Assembly: GCF_004217145.1 (NCBI RefSeq)
Contig: NZ_SHKR01000015.1
Coordinates: forward strand, 248,001-312,000
Length of the DNA stretch: 64,000 bases
Origin: Kribbella rubisoli
Lineage (GTDB): Bacteria; Actinomycetota; Actinomycetes; Propionibacteriales; Kribbellaceae
Direction of reading: 5' to 3'
Of this stretch, positions 1 to 8,527 are shown in pieces. The position numbers and the translations under genes were made by a program. The notes under the pieces are model-generated. The model was not told the DNA's origin and searched no databases. It worked only from the letters and a program-made list of their open reading frames with translations. How positions within the stretch are numbered: position 1 is the first letter of the stretch; each line of letters starts with the position of its first letter.

Positions 1-14
1 GCGAGGGGGTCGAC

Positions 15-1211
15 GTGACGGTTGTTGCGCCAGGCGCATCCGCGGCACGCCCGCAGTTGATCCGCGAGATCAACGAACAGGTGCTGCTCGATCACATCCG
101 GCGATCCGGACCGATCTCGCGGACAGAGCTCGCCGGCCTGACCGGATTGTCGAAGCCGACCGTGTCGGCGGCGCTCGGCTCGCTGGAGCGGACCGGTCTG
201 GTGCACGTGACCGGCCAGCGCACCGGCGTACCGGGACCGGCGGCCAGCCTGTACGAGGTGCGGCCGGACGCGGGGTACGTGCTCGGGCTCGATGTCGGGC
301 GCGAATACCTGCGCGGGGCGATCTCGGATCTCGCGGGCACCGTGCGTGCGCGACTGAGTGTTCGCACCAAGGCCGGTGACGCCATGGCTCGCATCCAGGA
401 GCTCGCCGACCTGAGCACGACCCTGGCGACCGAATCGGGGATCGACGTCACGCAGCTGACCCAGACCGTGCTCGGGTCTCCCGGTGTCTACGACCCGCGA
501 CTCGATGCGCTGACGCTGACGGGACGCCTGTCCGGGTGGGATTCACCGGCGACGCTGGCGGCATTACGAGACCGCTTCGGATCGTCCTTGATGATCGAGA
601 ACGATGTCGATGCCGCCGCGATCGCCGAGCGGGTGCACGGACACGGACGGAACGTCGACAGCTTCGCCTTCGTTTCGGTCGGTACCGGAATCGGTATGGG
701 ACTCGTTCTCGACGGGAAACTTCGGCACGGATCGCACGGGGTGGCGGGCGAGATCGGGTACCTGCCGTTCACCGAAGGCAGTGGTAGCGATCCGCGGGAT
801 GCCCGCAAACGCGGCGGTTTCGACGCGTCGGCGTCCGCGGCCGCTGTCGTGCGAGCCGCGCGGCGGGCCGGCGTGCGAGGGGCGTCGACAGCCGAGAAGG
901 TGTTTGCGGCCGCCGCTCGCGGTGACGCTGTCGCGGCCGCCGTCGTTGCGGAGGAGGCGGTGCTCGTGGCCAAGGCGGTGTGCACGGTGATCACGGTGGT
1001 GGATCCCGAGCTGGTCGTGCTGGGCGGCGGTATCGGACAAGCGCCGGGCTTCCTCGAAGCCGTCTCCCAGCAACTTCACAAGCTTGCGCCGGTGATGCCC
1101 GACGTCAAGGCCAGCGTCCTCGGCCGCGAGTCTGTCGTCGCGGGATGCCTGGCCGCGGGGCTGGACCGCTCCTGGAAGACCCTCGGCGGCCGAGTTGGAA
1201 CTCAGGGCTGA
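15..1211 (+). CDS. ROK family transcriptional regulator
   Basis: 398-aa NagC/XylR-type ROK protein, expected to bind DNA and sense a sugar. An N-terminal winged HTH spans about residues 22-75 (GPISRTELAGLTGLSKPTVS). It is followed by the actin-like ROK fold with GLDVG near 91 and ENDVDAAA near 200, the position of the ROK kinase aspartate. The usual zinc motif (CxCGxxGCxE) is missing: the segment after GEIGYLPF has no cysteines, and the GELGH histidine is replaced by Tyr. A regulator without sugar-kinase activity is therefore most likely. GTG start with a GAGGGG SD. It lies at the window edge, so any regulated sugar operon upstream is not visible. Confidence 0.9.
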   Translation: MTVVAPGASAARPQLIREINEQVLLDHIRRSGPISRTELAGLTGLSKPTVSAALGSLERTGLVHVTGQRTGVPGPAASLYEVRPDAGYVLGLDVGREYLRGAISDLAGTVRARLSVRTKAGDAMARIQELADLSTTLATESGIDVTQLTQTVLGSPGVYDPRLDALTLTGRLSGWDSPATLAALRDRFGSSLMIENDVDAAAIAERVHGHGRNVDSFAFVSVGTGIGMGLVLDGKLRHGSHGVAGEIGYLPFTEGSGSDPRDARKRGGFDASASAAAVVRAARRAGVRGASTAEKVFAAAARGDAVAAAVVAEEAVLVAKAVCTVITVVDPELVVLGGGIGQAPGFLEAVSQQLHKLAPVMPDVKASVLGRESVVAGCLAAGLDRSWKTLGGRVGTQG

Positions 1212-1252
1212 TCTGGTTCGAGTTCCGGGCGTGGATCGTCCGGAATGGTCAG

Positions 1253-1265
1253 TAGGGTTCGAGCC
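1253..1265 (+). promoter_or_regulatory. Putative leaderless promoter of the VOC gene
   Basis: TAGGGT at 1253-1258 lies 7 bases before the ATG at 1266 and there is no SD. This fits a -10 box whose transcript starts at the start codon. No convincing -35 is seen. Confidence 0.45.
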
Positions 1266-1622
1266 ATGATCGCTATGTACCCGAGCTTTGTGATGGATTG
1301 CCCCGACGCCGGGGTCTTGGCCCGGTTCTACGCCGAGATCCTGGGCTGGAAGGTGGAGGCCCGCGACGGCTGGGCCGACATCAAGCCGGAGGACGGGGGC
1401 AACTGCATCTCGTTCCAGCAGGTCGAGAACTTCAAGCCGCCGTCCTGGCCCGGTCAGGACGTGCCGCAGCAGATGCACCTCGACGTCATGGTCCGCGACC
1501 TGGACGAGGCAGAGGCCGAGGTGCTGAAGCTGGGGGCGACCAAGCCCGAGCACCAGCCCGGGACGACGTTCCGTGTCCTCCAGGATCCGGCGGGGCACCC
1601 GTTCTGTCTCTGCGTCGACTGA
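1266..1622 (+). CDS. VOC family (glyoxalase/bleomycin-resistance fold) protein
   Basis: 118-aa single-module vicinal-oxygen-chelate protein. Visible features are the opening beta strand with DCPDAGVLARFY, the central MHLDVMVRDLDEAEA strand carrying a candidate metal-binding His, and the terminal DPAGHPFCLC strand, all typical of the Glyoxalase_6-like subgroup common in actinomycetes. Substrate cannot be deduced. The ATG at 1266 is preferred over an in-frame upstream start at 1245 because a TAGGGT -10-like box sits 7 bases before it. It stands alone between the ROK gene and a small hypothetical gene. Confidence 0.85.
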   Translation: MIAMYPSFVMDCPDAGVLARFYAEILGWKVEARDGWADIKPEDGGNCISFQQVENFKPPSWPGQDVPQQMHLDVMVRDLDEAEAEVLKLGATKPEHQPGTTFRVLQDPAGHPFCLCVD

Positions 1623-1640
1623 TCAGTCTCAGGGGTCGCC

Positions 1641-1652
1641 TAGGGTTGGGGT
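1641..1652 (+). promoter_or_regulatory. Putative leaderless promoter
   Basis: TAGGGT at 1641-1646 is followed by 6 bases and the GTG at 1653, without an SD. The arrangement is the same as at 1253 and 2586. Confidence 0.45.
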
Positions 1653-2057
1653 GTGACGAGTTGGCGCGAGGAACGGCGGCAGGCGGCGGTCGAGCATGCG
1701 GCTGCGCTCGAACGCCGGAAGGCCGGGGAGACCGCTCAGGCTCGTCAGCTCCTCACCGACTTCATCGCGACGCTGAAGGAAAGTGGCGTCGAGCCGGAGC
1801 CGTTGCGCGCGCAGGTCGTCGGGACGAACACGAGCTACCGGACCAACCTCACCGGGTGGTACCTGCGCCGCAACCGCTCGCTCGCCGTGGATGTCGAGGG
1901 CAACTTCTACATCCTCGGCGTGCCCGCGAGCCTCAAGGCCCGCGTCGCCGGCGTACACGTCGTACCGTCCGACCCGCCGCTCGTCGTCGGCCAAGGCGCC
2001 CGCGACGGCGAGTCATTGCCACTCGCCGAGCTGCTACGCCTTCGGCTTGAGTCCTGA
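1653..2057 (+). CDS. Small hypothetical protein
   Basis: 134 aa, family not recognised. The N-terminal 50 residues are charged, Ala/Arg-rich and predicted helical (EERRQAAVEHAAALERRK). The remainder looks alpha/beta with Trp, Tyr and Arg in LTGWYLRRNRSLAVD followed by GNFYILGVPAS. No signal peptide or membrane segment. The GTG start is supported by the TAGGGT box 6 bases upstream. The 3' end overlaps the convergent HxlR gene by 24 bases. Codon use matches its neighbours, so it is probably a real gene of unknown role. Confidence 0.65.
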   Translation: MTSWREERRQAAVEHAAALERRKAGETAQARQLLTDFIATLKESGVEPEPLRAQVVGTNTSYRTNLTGWYLRRNRSLAVDVEGNFYILGVPASLKARVAGVHVVPSDPPLVVGQGARDGESLPLAELLRLRLES

Positions 2058-2543
2058 CAGCACGCTCTCGATCAACGCCGTTCCGGGTGCTGTCCGGCCG
2101 CCCGGTCCAGGCGATGGCCTGACGTCGTCCATCTCCAGCGTCTCGCCGCACTCCGAGCAGCACACCGTTGCCGTCGTCACCTTGCCGCAGGTCGTGTGCG
2201 TGAACCGGAGCGGCTGGCCGGCCGGGGGAGTCGCCCACCGATCGCCCCACGCGGTCAGCGCGATCAGGATCGGCACCAGCTCCTGCCCCGCCTCGGTCAG
2301 CTCGTAGCTGTACCGGACCGGGTTCTGCTGGTACGGCGTACGTCGTACCAGGCCGCCGTCCACCAGCGTCGTGAGCCGGTCGGTGAGGAGATTGCGGGAG
2401 ATCCCGAGATCCGTGACGAACTGGTCGAACCGGTTGAGGCCGAGGTAGAGATCGCGCAGCACCAGCGGCGTCCACCAGTCGCCGATCAGCTCCAGGGACT
2501 GGGCGAGCGAGCAGTGCATCGAGGCGAAGCTGGTGTTCCGCAT
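2034..2543 (-). CDS. HxlR family winged-helix transcriptional regulator
   Basis: 169-aa HxlR-type regulator. CSLAQSLELIGDWWTPLVLRD near the N-terminus is the family signature, followed by GISRNLLTDRLTTLVDGGLVRR (recognition helix and wing) and the YELTEAGQEL segment. The C-terminal extension carries TTCGK and a CSECG pair that could form a small zinc ribbon. The ATG at 2543 is chosen over 2570 because TACACT at 2556-2551 (minus strand) sits 7 bases before it and the inverted repeat 2555-2581 would otherwise lie inside the gene. It is divergent from the NTF2-like gene at 2598, the likely target along with itself. Confidence 0.9.
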   Translation of the reverse strand: MRNTSFASMHCSLAQSLELIGDWWTPLVLRDLYLGLNRFDQFVTDLGISRNLLTDRLTTLVDGGLVRRTPYQQNPVRYSYELTEAGQELVPILIALTAWGDRWATPPAGQPLRFTHTTCGKVTTATVCCSECGETLEMDDVRPSPGPGGRTAPGTALIESVLSGLKPKA

Positions 2544-2550
2544 GCCCCCG

Positions 2551-2556
2551 AGTGTA
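2551..2556 (-). promoter_or_regulatory. Putative -10 box of the HxlR gene
   Basis: Read on the minus strand this is TACACT, 7 bases before the ATG at 2543. It suggests leaderless transcription and decides the start codon. Confidence 0.4.
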
Positions 2557-2581
2557 GTCAGTTGCGTCATTGAACTCACTA
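2555..2581. promoter_or_regulatory. Inverted-repeat operator between divergent HxlR and NTF2-like genes
   Basis: Arms TAGTCAGTT (2555-2563) and AACTCACTA (2573-2581) are inverted repeats with 8 of 9 positions matching and a 9-base spacer. The repeat overlaps both putative core promoters, as expected for an HxlR autoregulatory operator. Confidence 0.55.
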
Positions 2582-2585
2582 ACCC

Positions 2586-2597
2586 TAGGGTGGTCGT
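2586..2597 (+). promoter_or_regulatory. Putative leaderless promoter of the NTF2-like gene
   Basis: TAGGGT at 2586-2591 lies 6 bases before the ATG at 2598. A weak -35 (TTGCGT, 2562-2567) is 18 bases upstream, inside the inverted repeat. Confidence 0.5.
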
Positions 2598-3056
2598 ATG
2601 GGCATTTACCACCGGATCGTGGCGCGGCAGGTGCGGAACGCGTTCGCGCAGATCAGCGCGGGCAACTGGGAGGCGATGGTGGCCGGGATGGCGCCCTCGT
2701 TCACGTACCGGTTCTACGGGGACCACGCTCTCGGCGGCGAGCGCCGGACCCACGAGGCGCTGCGGAGTTGGTGGGAGCGGTGCTTCCGGCTGCTGCCGAA
2801 CACCCGCTTCGAGGTGCGGGACGTGCTCGTCAACGGCTGGCCGTGGAACACCCGGGTCGCGACAGCAGTCACCGTCCACGTGGGCGTCGTGGACGGTTCG
2901 ACGTACGAGAACGTGGTTCATCAGTTCCTCCGGATCCGGTGGGGCAAGATCACCGAGGTGTGCACGCTCGAGGACACCGCCGTACTGGAGAGAACCCTCG
3001 ACCGGCTGGCCGCGGCGGGGTACGCCGAGGCGCACGCCGCGCAGATCACTGGTTGA
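2598..3056 (+). CDS. NTF2-like / SnoaL-fold protein
   Basis: 152-aa cone-shaped alpha+beta (NTF2-like) protein. The opening helix VRNAFAQISAGNWEAMVAGM, then FTYRFYGD, the RRTHEALRSWWER helix and terminal strands ending HQFLRIRWGKITEVCTLEDT follow the SnoaL-like order, where the fold forms a small-molecule pocket. No catalytic residues can be assigned with confidence. It is divergent from the HxlR regulator and shares an operator with it, so it is probably induced by the HxlR ligand. The 3' end overlaps the convergent DUF4386 gene by 11 bases. Confidence 0.8.
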   Translation: MGIYHRIVARQVRNAFAQISAGNWEAMVAGMAPSFTYRFYGDHALGGERRTHEALRSWWERCFRLLPNTRFEVRDVLVNGWPWNTRVATAVTVHVGVVDGSTYENVVHQFLRIRWGKITEVCTLEDTAVLERTLDRLAAAGYAEAHAAQITG

Positions 3057-3771
3057 GGCCGGCCGGCTTGAGGCCCTTGAAGGTCAGGTAGAGACCGATC
3101 GACAGCTCCCAGAGGGCGACCGGGACGGTGGCGATCCCCGACAACGCGGACAGCTGGCTGTTGTGGCCGAGGAGCGTCAGGATGTTGGCGGTGAGCAGCA
3201 GAGGTGCGCCGATGAGGCCCATGACCGGCATGAACCGCGGGACCCGGCGGGAGCGGTACATCAGGGTGCCGAGCAGGATGGCGCTGATCGCGGGCATGGT
3301 GCCGGGGCCGAAGAGGAAGGTCCAGTTGCGGACCTCGACGAGCGCCTGCCCGACGGTGGCAAGTGCCGCGGAGTCGGTGCCCTGAGCGCCGGCGAGATCC
3401 TGTCGCAGGGTGACGACGGCGACGAGACTGACGACGCCGATCATGATGACGGCCGCCTCGAGCGTCCGTGAGGTGACGAAGCCGAGCGCCAGGGACTCCT
3501 TGTACCGCTTCATCACCGGGAAGAGGGCGACCGCGCTGCCGATGCCGGCGAGGGCGTTGACGAAGTCGAGGAGACATCCCCACAGCACGCGGGCATCCTG
3601 TCCGGAGCCGAGGATGTAGTTGTGGTCGTTCAGCACGGGACCGATCAGGAACAGCGCGGGAATCGAGGCGGCGAACGTCACCAGGTAGAAGATCCCGGCG
3701 GCGCGGGCGTGGCCGCGGTCCGGATCGGTGGTGCCGACGGTGGTGGCCGGGGCAGGTGCGGTGATGGTCAT
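3046..3771 (-). CDS. DUF4386 family integral membrane protein
   Basis: 241-aa polytopic membrane protein with about six hydrophobic segments. The first is ARAAGIFYLVTFAASIPALF near residues 22-41, the typical DUF4386 opening; later segments include LEAAVIMIGVVSLVAVV and the LLGTLMYRS region. Function unknown. The start ATG at 3771 overlaps the stop of the upstream 79-aa gene by 4 bases, so the two are translationally coupled. Both lie downstream of the LAL regulator on the same strand, making control by that regulator likely. Confidence 0.85.
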   Translation of the reverse strand: MTITAPAPATTVGTTDPDRGHARAAGIFYLVTFAASIPALFLIGPVLNDHNYILGSGQDARVLWGCLLDFVNALAGIGSAVALFPVMKRYKESLALGFVTSRTLEAAVIMIGVVSLVAVVTLRQDLAGAQGTDSAALATVGQALVEVRNWTFLFGPGTMPAISAILLGTLMYRSRRVPRFMPVMGLIGAPLLLTANILTLLGHNSQLSALSGIATVPVALWELSIGLYLTFKGLKPAGLNQ

Positions 3772-4007
3772 GACAGTTTCCTTTGCGTTTGGTCGGGATC
3801 GACCCGGTCGACCGAGAGCAACGGCAGACCGAGATCGCGGAGTCGCTGGAGGAGTCCGTGCAGGGCCGCCTGGTCGGCCACCTGGCCGTGGATGACGGAG
3901 GTGCCGTCGGCGTGCGCGCTGACGGTCAATCCGTCGAACCACGCGGCCCACCGGGGATCGATGCGCCCTTCGAGGCGGATCTCGTACCAGGCTGATTCGT
4001 GGTTCAT
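3768..4007 (-). CDS. 79-aa conserved protein between LuxR regulator and DUF4386
   Basis: 79-aa soluble protein with no named family recognised. The pattern is strand (YEIRLEGRID), helix (RWAAWFDGL), strands (VSAHADGTSVIHGQV), helix (QAALHGLLQRLRDLG), strand (LPLLSVDRV), like a small ferredoxin-like or ACT-like module that could bind a ligand or dimerise. The ATG at 4007 is preferred over an upstream in-frame start at 4046 because it gives the compact domain. It overlaps the DUF4386 start by 4 bases and lies 54 bases after the LuxR gene. Confidence 0.75.
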   Translation of the reverse strand: MNHESAWYEIRLEGRIDPRWAAWFDGLTVSAHADGTSVIHGQVADQAALHGLLQRLRDLGLPLLSVDRVDPDQTQRKLS

Positions 4008-4061
4008 GCCTGCAAAGTAGGAGCGGGTCTGGTGACCGCGCATCACATCATGTGGTGATCA

Positions 4062-6611
4062 TCAGCGGGTGAGGAGACCGAGCTGATGGGCCCGCCGGAT
4101 CGCCGCGCGGCGGTTGTTCACGCCGAGCTTGGTGTAGATGTGTTTGGTGTGCGTACGCACGGTGTTGAGCGACACCACGAGCTCCCGTGCGATCGACGGA
4201 CCGTCGAGTTCGCTGGTGAGCAACCGCAGTACGTCGAGCTCGCGATCGCTCAGCGGATCGATGAGCGTCTGCGGGGTGCTGACGCGTGTGGGCCGGCCGG
4301 CCGCGTCCAGGAGCGTGCGCGCGTACGGCGACCGGATCCGCTGCAGCATCGAGGTGCCTTCGCTGATGAAGACGCGGACGTATCCCTCGGGTTCGGCCAG
4401 TGCCAGCGCTCGTTCCAGCGGGGCAGGATCGCGGGCGGCAAGCGCCTGGAGGACGAGGATCTCGATCAGGCTGCCGGTCCGGTTCTCCGCGGCCGCTCGC
4501 AGCCTTTCGAGAAGCGGTACGGCGTCCTCGCCGTGGGCCATCATGAGCCGGGCCAGCGTCACATGCTCGTACTCGTGCAGATAAGACAACTCATCGGGCA
4601 CGCTCTCTGCCCACTCCTGAGCCGCGGAGAGATCGCCTCGTCTGATCAGCAGCCGTGCTCGTACGGCGGTCAGCGGGCGGACGTTCGGTGAGAAGTCGCC
4701 GACGTACACCTTGATGGCGGCGTCGAGCAGCTCGAGTGCGCTGTCGAGATCGCCTTCGGCCTCGCGGATCCGGGCCATCGCGAGTCGCCAGCGGTACGGG
4801 TTCTGCGGGAGGTCGGCGCCGAGCCCCTCCGCGCGGCGCAGGTAGTCGGTGGCTGCGTCCAGATCGTTCCGTTCCCAGGCGATCCGGCTCAGACCGACGT
4901 ACATGTCGGACGTGCCGCGCATGCCGGGACCGGCAATGTCCAGCGCTCGCTCGAGTGTCGCTTGCGCTCGGCGGAGCCGGCCTTGAGTGATCTCGAGGTC
5001 GGCCAGCGTCACGGAGCAGCCGAGGACGTCGGCAATGTGGCCGGCGCGTTCCAGCCCCGCCGCCGCGGCGGCGTACCCGCGGTGCGCGGACTCGATATCT
5101 CCACCCGCCCACGAGGCTAGAGCCGATAGCGCCGAGGCAGCCGACGTGGTCAGGTCGTCGCCGGGGAGAGCGAGCTGGATCGCCACTGCGGCGTGCTCGA
5201 TCGTACCGGTCGGATTGCCGGCAATCAGGTCGAGTGCGGCGCGGTAGGTCTCGATCGCGCTCGGCAGGCGTTCGAGCTCTTCGCGATCCACAACCACGAA
5301 CTCGTCGCCAGAGATCTGCCGCTCGATGTCTTGGAGCCGTTGCTCGACTCCGGCGAACTCGTTGCTGGCCATCAACGCCCCGACGAATCCGATCGCGAGC
5401 ACCGGCCTCCGCCGTACGACGTCGTCGGGGATGTCGTCGAGCCAGCGCCGGATCGTGGCCTCCTGCCGCTCGCGCCTGAGCCCAGGGACCGCGAGCTCGA
5501 CGAGATCCGCAGCATGGTCGACGTCTCCGGCCGCGACGGCGTGGTGCACGGCTGCCACTGTGTCGCCCGCATCGTCGTACCACTGGGCGGCGCGTCGGTG
5601 CAGTTCCGCAACGTCGCCGCGCTCGGCGAGCAGACGCGCCCGCAGTACGTCGGCGAAGAGGTGGTGATAGCGGTACCACTGCCGGCGATCGTCCAGCGGG
5701 ACGACGAACAGGTTCTGGCGCTCAAGCGATTCGAGCATCGCTCTGCCGCCGGGCTGCCCGGTGACGGCATCGCACAGCGGGCCGGTCAGTCGATCGACCA
5801 CGCACGTCTCGAGCAGGAACCGGCGTACCTGCTCCGGTTGGCGGTCGAGGACTTCGTCGACGAGATAGTCGACGACGTACCGGTCGTCGCCCGCGAAGTC
5901 GTCGATGAACCTGCTCGCGTCGCTGCGGCCGCGCAACGACAGCGCCGCCAGTCCAAGAGCGGCGATCCAGCCTTCGGTGCGTTCCTCGAGCGTTGCGATG
6001 GCGTCGGCGTCGAGCCCTGTCCCGGTGAAGTAGTTGTGCACTTCTTCGAGCGTGAAGCGCAGGTCGGCCGCGCGTGCTTCGACGAGTTCGCCGCGAGTGC
6101 GCAGCCGAGCCAGGGGGAGTGCGGGGTCGGCCCGGGTGCTGATCAGCAGGTGGAGTTGCGGCGGGAGATGGTCGAGCAGATAAGTCATGCCGCGGCTGAT
6201 CTCGAGGCCGTCGGCGAGGTGGTAGTCGTCGAGGACGAGGTCGATCTCGCCCGGCAGAACACTCAGCTCATTGAGTACGCCGGCCAGGACGGTCTCGATC
6301 GGCGCGGGACCGGACTGGAGCAACGCCAGGGCGTCTTCCGCGATGCCCGGCGCGGCACGATCGAGCGCGGTCAAGACATACGTCCAGAAGGTGACGGGAT
6401 CCCGGTCGCTCTCCTCCAGCGAGACCCAGGCCGCGTCGTCGGCGGCCCATGCTGAAACGAGTGTGGTCTTGCCGAAGCCGGCCGGTGCGGACACCAGCGT
6501 GAGCGCGGTGCCGTCCTTGCGCAGCAGGCGTTCGTCGAGCCGCGATCGATGCACCAGGCCCTCGCGACTCCGCGGGCGATACAGCTTGGTCTCGACAAGA
6601 AGTCCGGCCAT
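4062..6611 (-). CDS. LAL-type LuxR family ATP-dependent transcriptional regulator (MalT-like)
   Basis: 849-aa STAND regulator. The N-terminal ATPase has the Walker A motif APAGFGKTT near residue 43 and a Walker B-like DLVLDDYHL. A long helical TPR-like region follows, and a C-terminal LuxR HTH has LSDRELDVLRLL and SLNTVRTHTKHIYTKLGV in the last 65 residues. Such proteins bind an inducer through the TPR region, oligomerise with ATP and activate transcription. The ATG at 6611 follows a strong GGAGGGGG SD; GTG at 6614 is the alternative. It is followed on the same strand by the 79-aa and DUF4386 genes and is divergent from the ABC exporter. Confidence 0.92.
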   Translation of the reverse strand: MAGLLVETKLYRPRSREGLVHRSRLDERLLRKDGTALTLVSAPAGFGKTTLVSAWAADDAAWVSLEESDRDPVTFWTYVLTALDRAAPGIAEDALALLQSGPAPIETVLAGVLNELSVLPGEIDLVLDDYHLADGLEISRGMTYLLDHLPPQLHLLISTRADPALPLARLRTRGELVEARAADLRFTLEEVHNYFTGTGLDADAIATLEERTEGWIAALGLAALSLRGRSDASRFIDDFAGDDRYVVDYLVDEVLDRQPEQVRRFLLETCVVDRLTGPLCDAVTGQPGGRAMLESLERQNLFVVPLDDRRQWYRYHHLFADVLRARLLAERGDVAELHRRAAQWYDDAGDTVAAVHHAVAAGDVDHAADLVELAVPGLRRERQEATIRRWLDDIPDDVVRRRPVLAIGFVGALMASNEFAGVEQRLQDIERQISGDEFVVVDREELERLPSAIETYRAALDLIAGNPTGTIEHAAVAIQLALPGDDLTTSAASALSALASWAGGDIESAHRGYAAAAAGLERAGHIADVLGCSVTLADLEITQGRLRRAQATLERALDIAGPGMRGTSDMYVGLSRIAWERNDLDAATDYLRRAEGLGADLPQNPYRWRLAMARIREAEGDLDSALELLDAAIKVYVGDFSPNVRPLTAVRARLLIRRGDLSAAQEWAESVPDELSYLHEYEHVTLARLMMAHGEDAVPLLERLRAAAENRTGSLIEILVLQALAARDPAPLERALALAEPEGYVRVFISEGTSMLQRIRSPYARTLLDAAGRPTRVSTPQTLIDPLSDRELDVLRLLTSELDGPSIARELVVSLNTVRTHTKHIYTKLGVNNRRAAIRRAHQLGLLTR

Positions 6612-6682
6612 CACACCCCCTCCGGCACGACGTCGTCAGGATGAGAATAGGCCGAGGATTGCGGGCCTGCCCGGAAACTCGA

Positions 6683-8527
6683 ATGCTTTTGTCGGTGGGC
6701 CCGGTTACGGTCGGTCGAGTGCTGACTCTGCTTCGCTACGGCGTTCGTGTTGCACCTGGGAGCACCCTTCTGACGATGGGTCTGGCTGTCCTCGGCTCGC
6801 TGCTGGGGATGGCGGTCACGTTGCTGACCGGCGGCGTCGTCGGAGCGGTCCCGGGTGTGATCGACGGACGTCCCGATGCGATGTCGCTCAGCGAGTTCAG
6901 CTGGCTGCTCGGCGGTCTGCTGGCGGTCTTCGTCATCGACAGCCTGATGCCGGCCTTGCAGCAGGTCGCCTCGCTGACATTGGACGCCGGGATGGTCCGC
7001 GCGATCGGCACCGGCATCACCGAGCCGCTGCTGCGCCCGCGTCGCGTGCGGCACCTCGAGGATTCCGAGGTCCTGGACGTGCAGGAGCGGGCGAAAGGCA
7101 AGGGCGGATTCCACCTTGCCCAGGGCATGAGCCAGCTGCCGTATCTGCTCGCCAGCCGGATCACGCTGCTCGGCTCGGCAGTGATCGTCGGCGCGATGTT
7201 CACCTGGTGGGTCGCGGCCATGCTGGTCGCGGTGTCACTACTGCTCGAGTGGTACGGCGGTCGCCTGGTCGAGCGCGAGATCGACACCTGGTGGGGCAAC
7301 ACCGAGGAGCAGCGCCGCGCGCAGTACCTGTTCGACCTCGGCATGCGCGACGCCCCGAAAGAGCTGCGCGTGTTCGGCCTGCACAACTGGCTGGTGCAGC
7401 GCTATGTCCGCGACTGGACGGCCGGCTTCCGCCCGGTCTGGGCGCGCCGCCGCAAGAACGTGAAGTTCTCGATCCTGATCGGCGGCGTGCACCTGATCGC
7501 CAACGGCATCGCGATCGTCGCCGTCGGCCGCGCGGCGCTGAACGGCTCGCTGCCGCTGACCCAGGTCGCGACGACGCTGCCCGCGATCCTCGCGATCGGC
7601 CAGTCCAACAACGGGTACGGCGTGGTCCAGGTCCGCCGCGGACTCTCTGCGTACCGCGCGATGCGGGACCTGCCGCAGACGATCGCCGAGCGGCACCCGG
7701 AGCCGGTCGCGGAGAACAAGCACCGGATCGAGACGATGCCGGCCCGCGAGATCCGCTTCGAGAACGTGAGCTTCCGTTACCCGGGTTCAGAGGCCGACGT
7801 ACTGCGGGGGCTCGACTTCACGCTCCACGCGCACGAGGCGCTCGCGCTCGTCGGCATCAACGGCGCCGGCAAGTCAACGCTGGTCAAGCTGCTCGGCGGT
7901 GCCTACAAGCCGACGAGCGGGCGGATTCTCGTCGACGGTGTCGATCTCGCGGAGCTCGATCTCGCGGCTTGGCAGCGACGGGTTGCGGCGATCGTGCAGG
8001 ACTTCTTGCGGTTTCCGCTGTCGGTCACGGACAACGTCGTGTTCGGTGCGGTCGAGCGTGCAGGGGATGAGCTCACGCTGGCCAAGGTCGCCCGTGAGTC
8101 CGGGATCGACGCTGTCGTCCGCGGTCTGCCGAAGGGCTGGGACACCGTGCTGGACAAGACGTTCGACGGCGGCGTCGACCTGTCCGGCGGCGAGTGGCAG
8201 CGGGTCGCGCTGGCCCGCGCGTTGTTCGCCGTCCATGCCGGTGCGGGCGTGCTGGTGCTGGACGAGCCGGCCGCGGCGCTCGACGTACGTGCAGAAGCCG
8301 AGTTGGTCGAGCGGTATCTCCAGCTGACCTCCGGTGTGGCGTCGTTGATCATCTCGCACCGGTTCTCCGTCGTGCGCAACGCCCACCGGATCTGTGTGTT
8401 GTCCGGCGGACGCATCGTCGAGGACGGCACGCATGAGGAGCTGCTCGCCACGGACGGGGAGTACGCCACGATGTTCCGGCTGCAGGCCGAGCGGTATGTG
8501 ACCGGACCGGAGGCTGTCGATGCCTAA
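6683..8527 (+). CDS. ABC exporter half-transporter, subunit 1 (TMD-NBD fusion)
   Basis: 614-aa fused permease/ATPase from the ATG at 6683; in-frame starts at 6641 and 6695 are alternatives. About six membrane helices occupy roughly residues 10-320, with KELRVFGL in a coupling region. The NBD has GINGAGKST (Walker A), LSGGEWQRVALARAL (signature), VLVLDEPAAALD (Walker B with catalytic Glu) and an ISHR switch. It overlaps subunit 2 by 8 bases, so the two probably form a heterodimeric exporter. The substrate is unknown: no biosynthetic or precursor-peptide gene is adjacent. Confidence 0.88.
   Translation: MLLSVGPVTVGRVLTLLRYGVRVAPGSTLLTMGLAVLGSLLGMAVTLLTGGVVGAVPGVIDGRPDAMSLSEFSWLLGGLLAVFVIDSLMPALQQVASLTLDAGMVRAIGTGITEPLLRPRRVRHLEDSEVLDVQERAKGKGGFHLAQGMSQLPYLLASRITLLGSAVIVGAMFTWWVAAMLVAVSLLLEWYGGRLVEREIDTWWGNTEEQRRAQYLFDLGMRDAPKELRVFGLHNWLVQRYVRDWTAGFRPVWARRRKNVKFSILIGGVHLIANGIAIVAVGRAALNGSLPLTQVATTLPAILAIGQSNNGYGVVQVRRGLSAYRAMRDLPQTIAERHPEPVAENKHRIETMPAREIRFENVSFRYPGSEADVLRGLDFTLHAHEALALVGINGAGKSTLVKLLGGAYKPTSGRILVDGVDLAELDLAAWQRRVAAIVQDFLRFPLSVTDNVVFGAVERAGDELTLAKVARESGIDAVVRGLPKGWDTVLDKTFDGGVDLSGGEWQRVALARALFAVHAGAGVLVLDEPAAALDVRAEAELVERYLQLTSGVASLIISHRFSVVRNAHRICVLSGGRIVEDGTHEELLATDGEYATMFRLQAERYVTGPEAVDA

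Noticed and set aside
4041..4061. CACAT/ATGTG palindrome near the end of the LAL gene
   Set aside because: Short, with mismatched outer arms; not convincing as operator or terminator.
6627..6636. 10-bp palindrome ACGACGTCGT between the LAL gene and ABC exporter
   Set aside because: Too short and of a base composition expected often in this GC-rich DNA.
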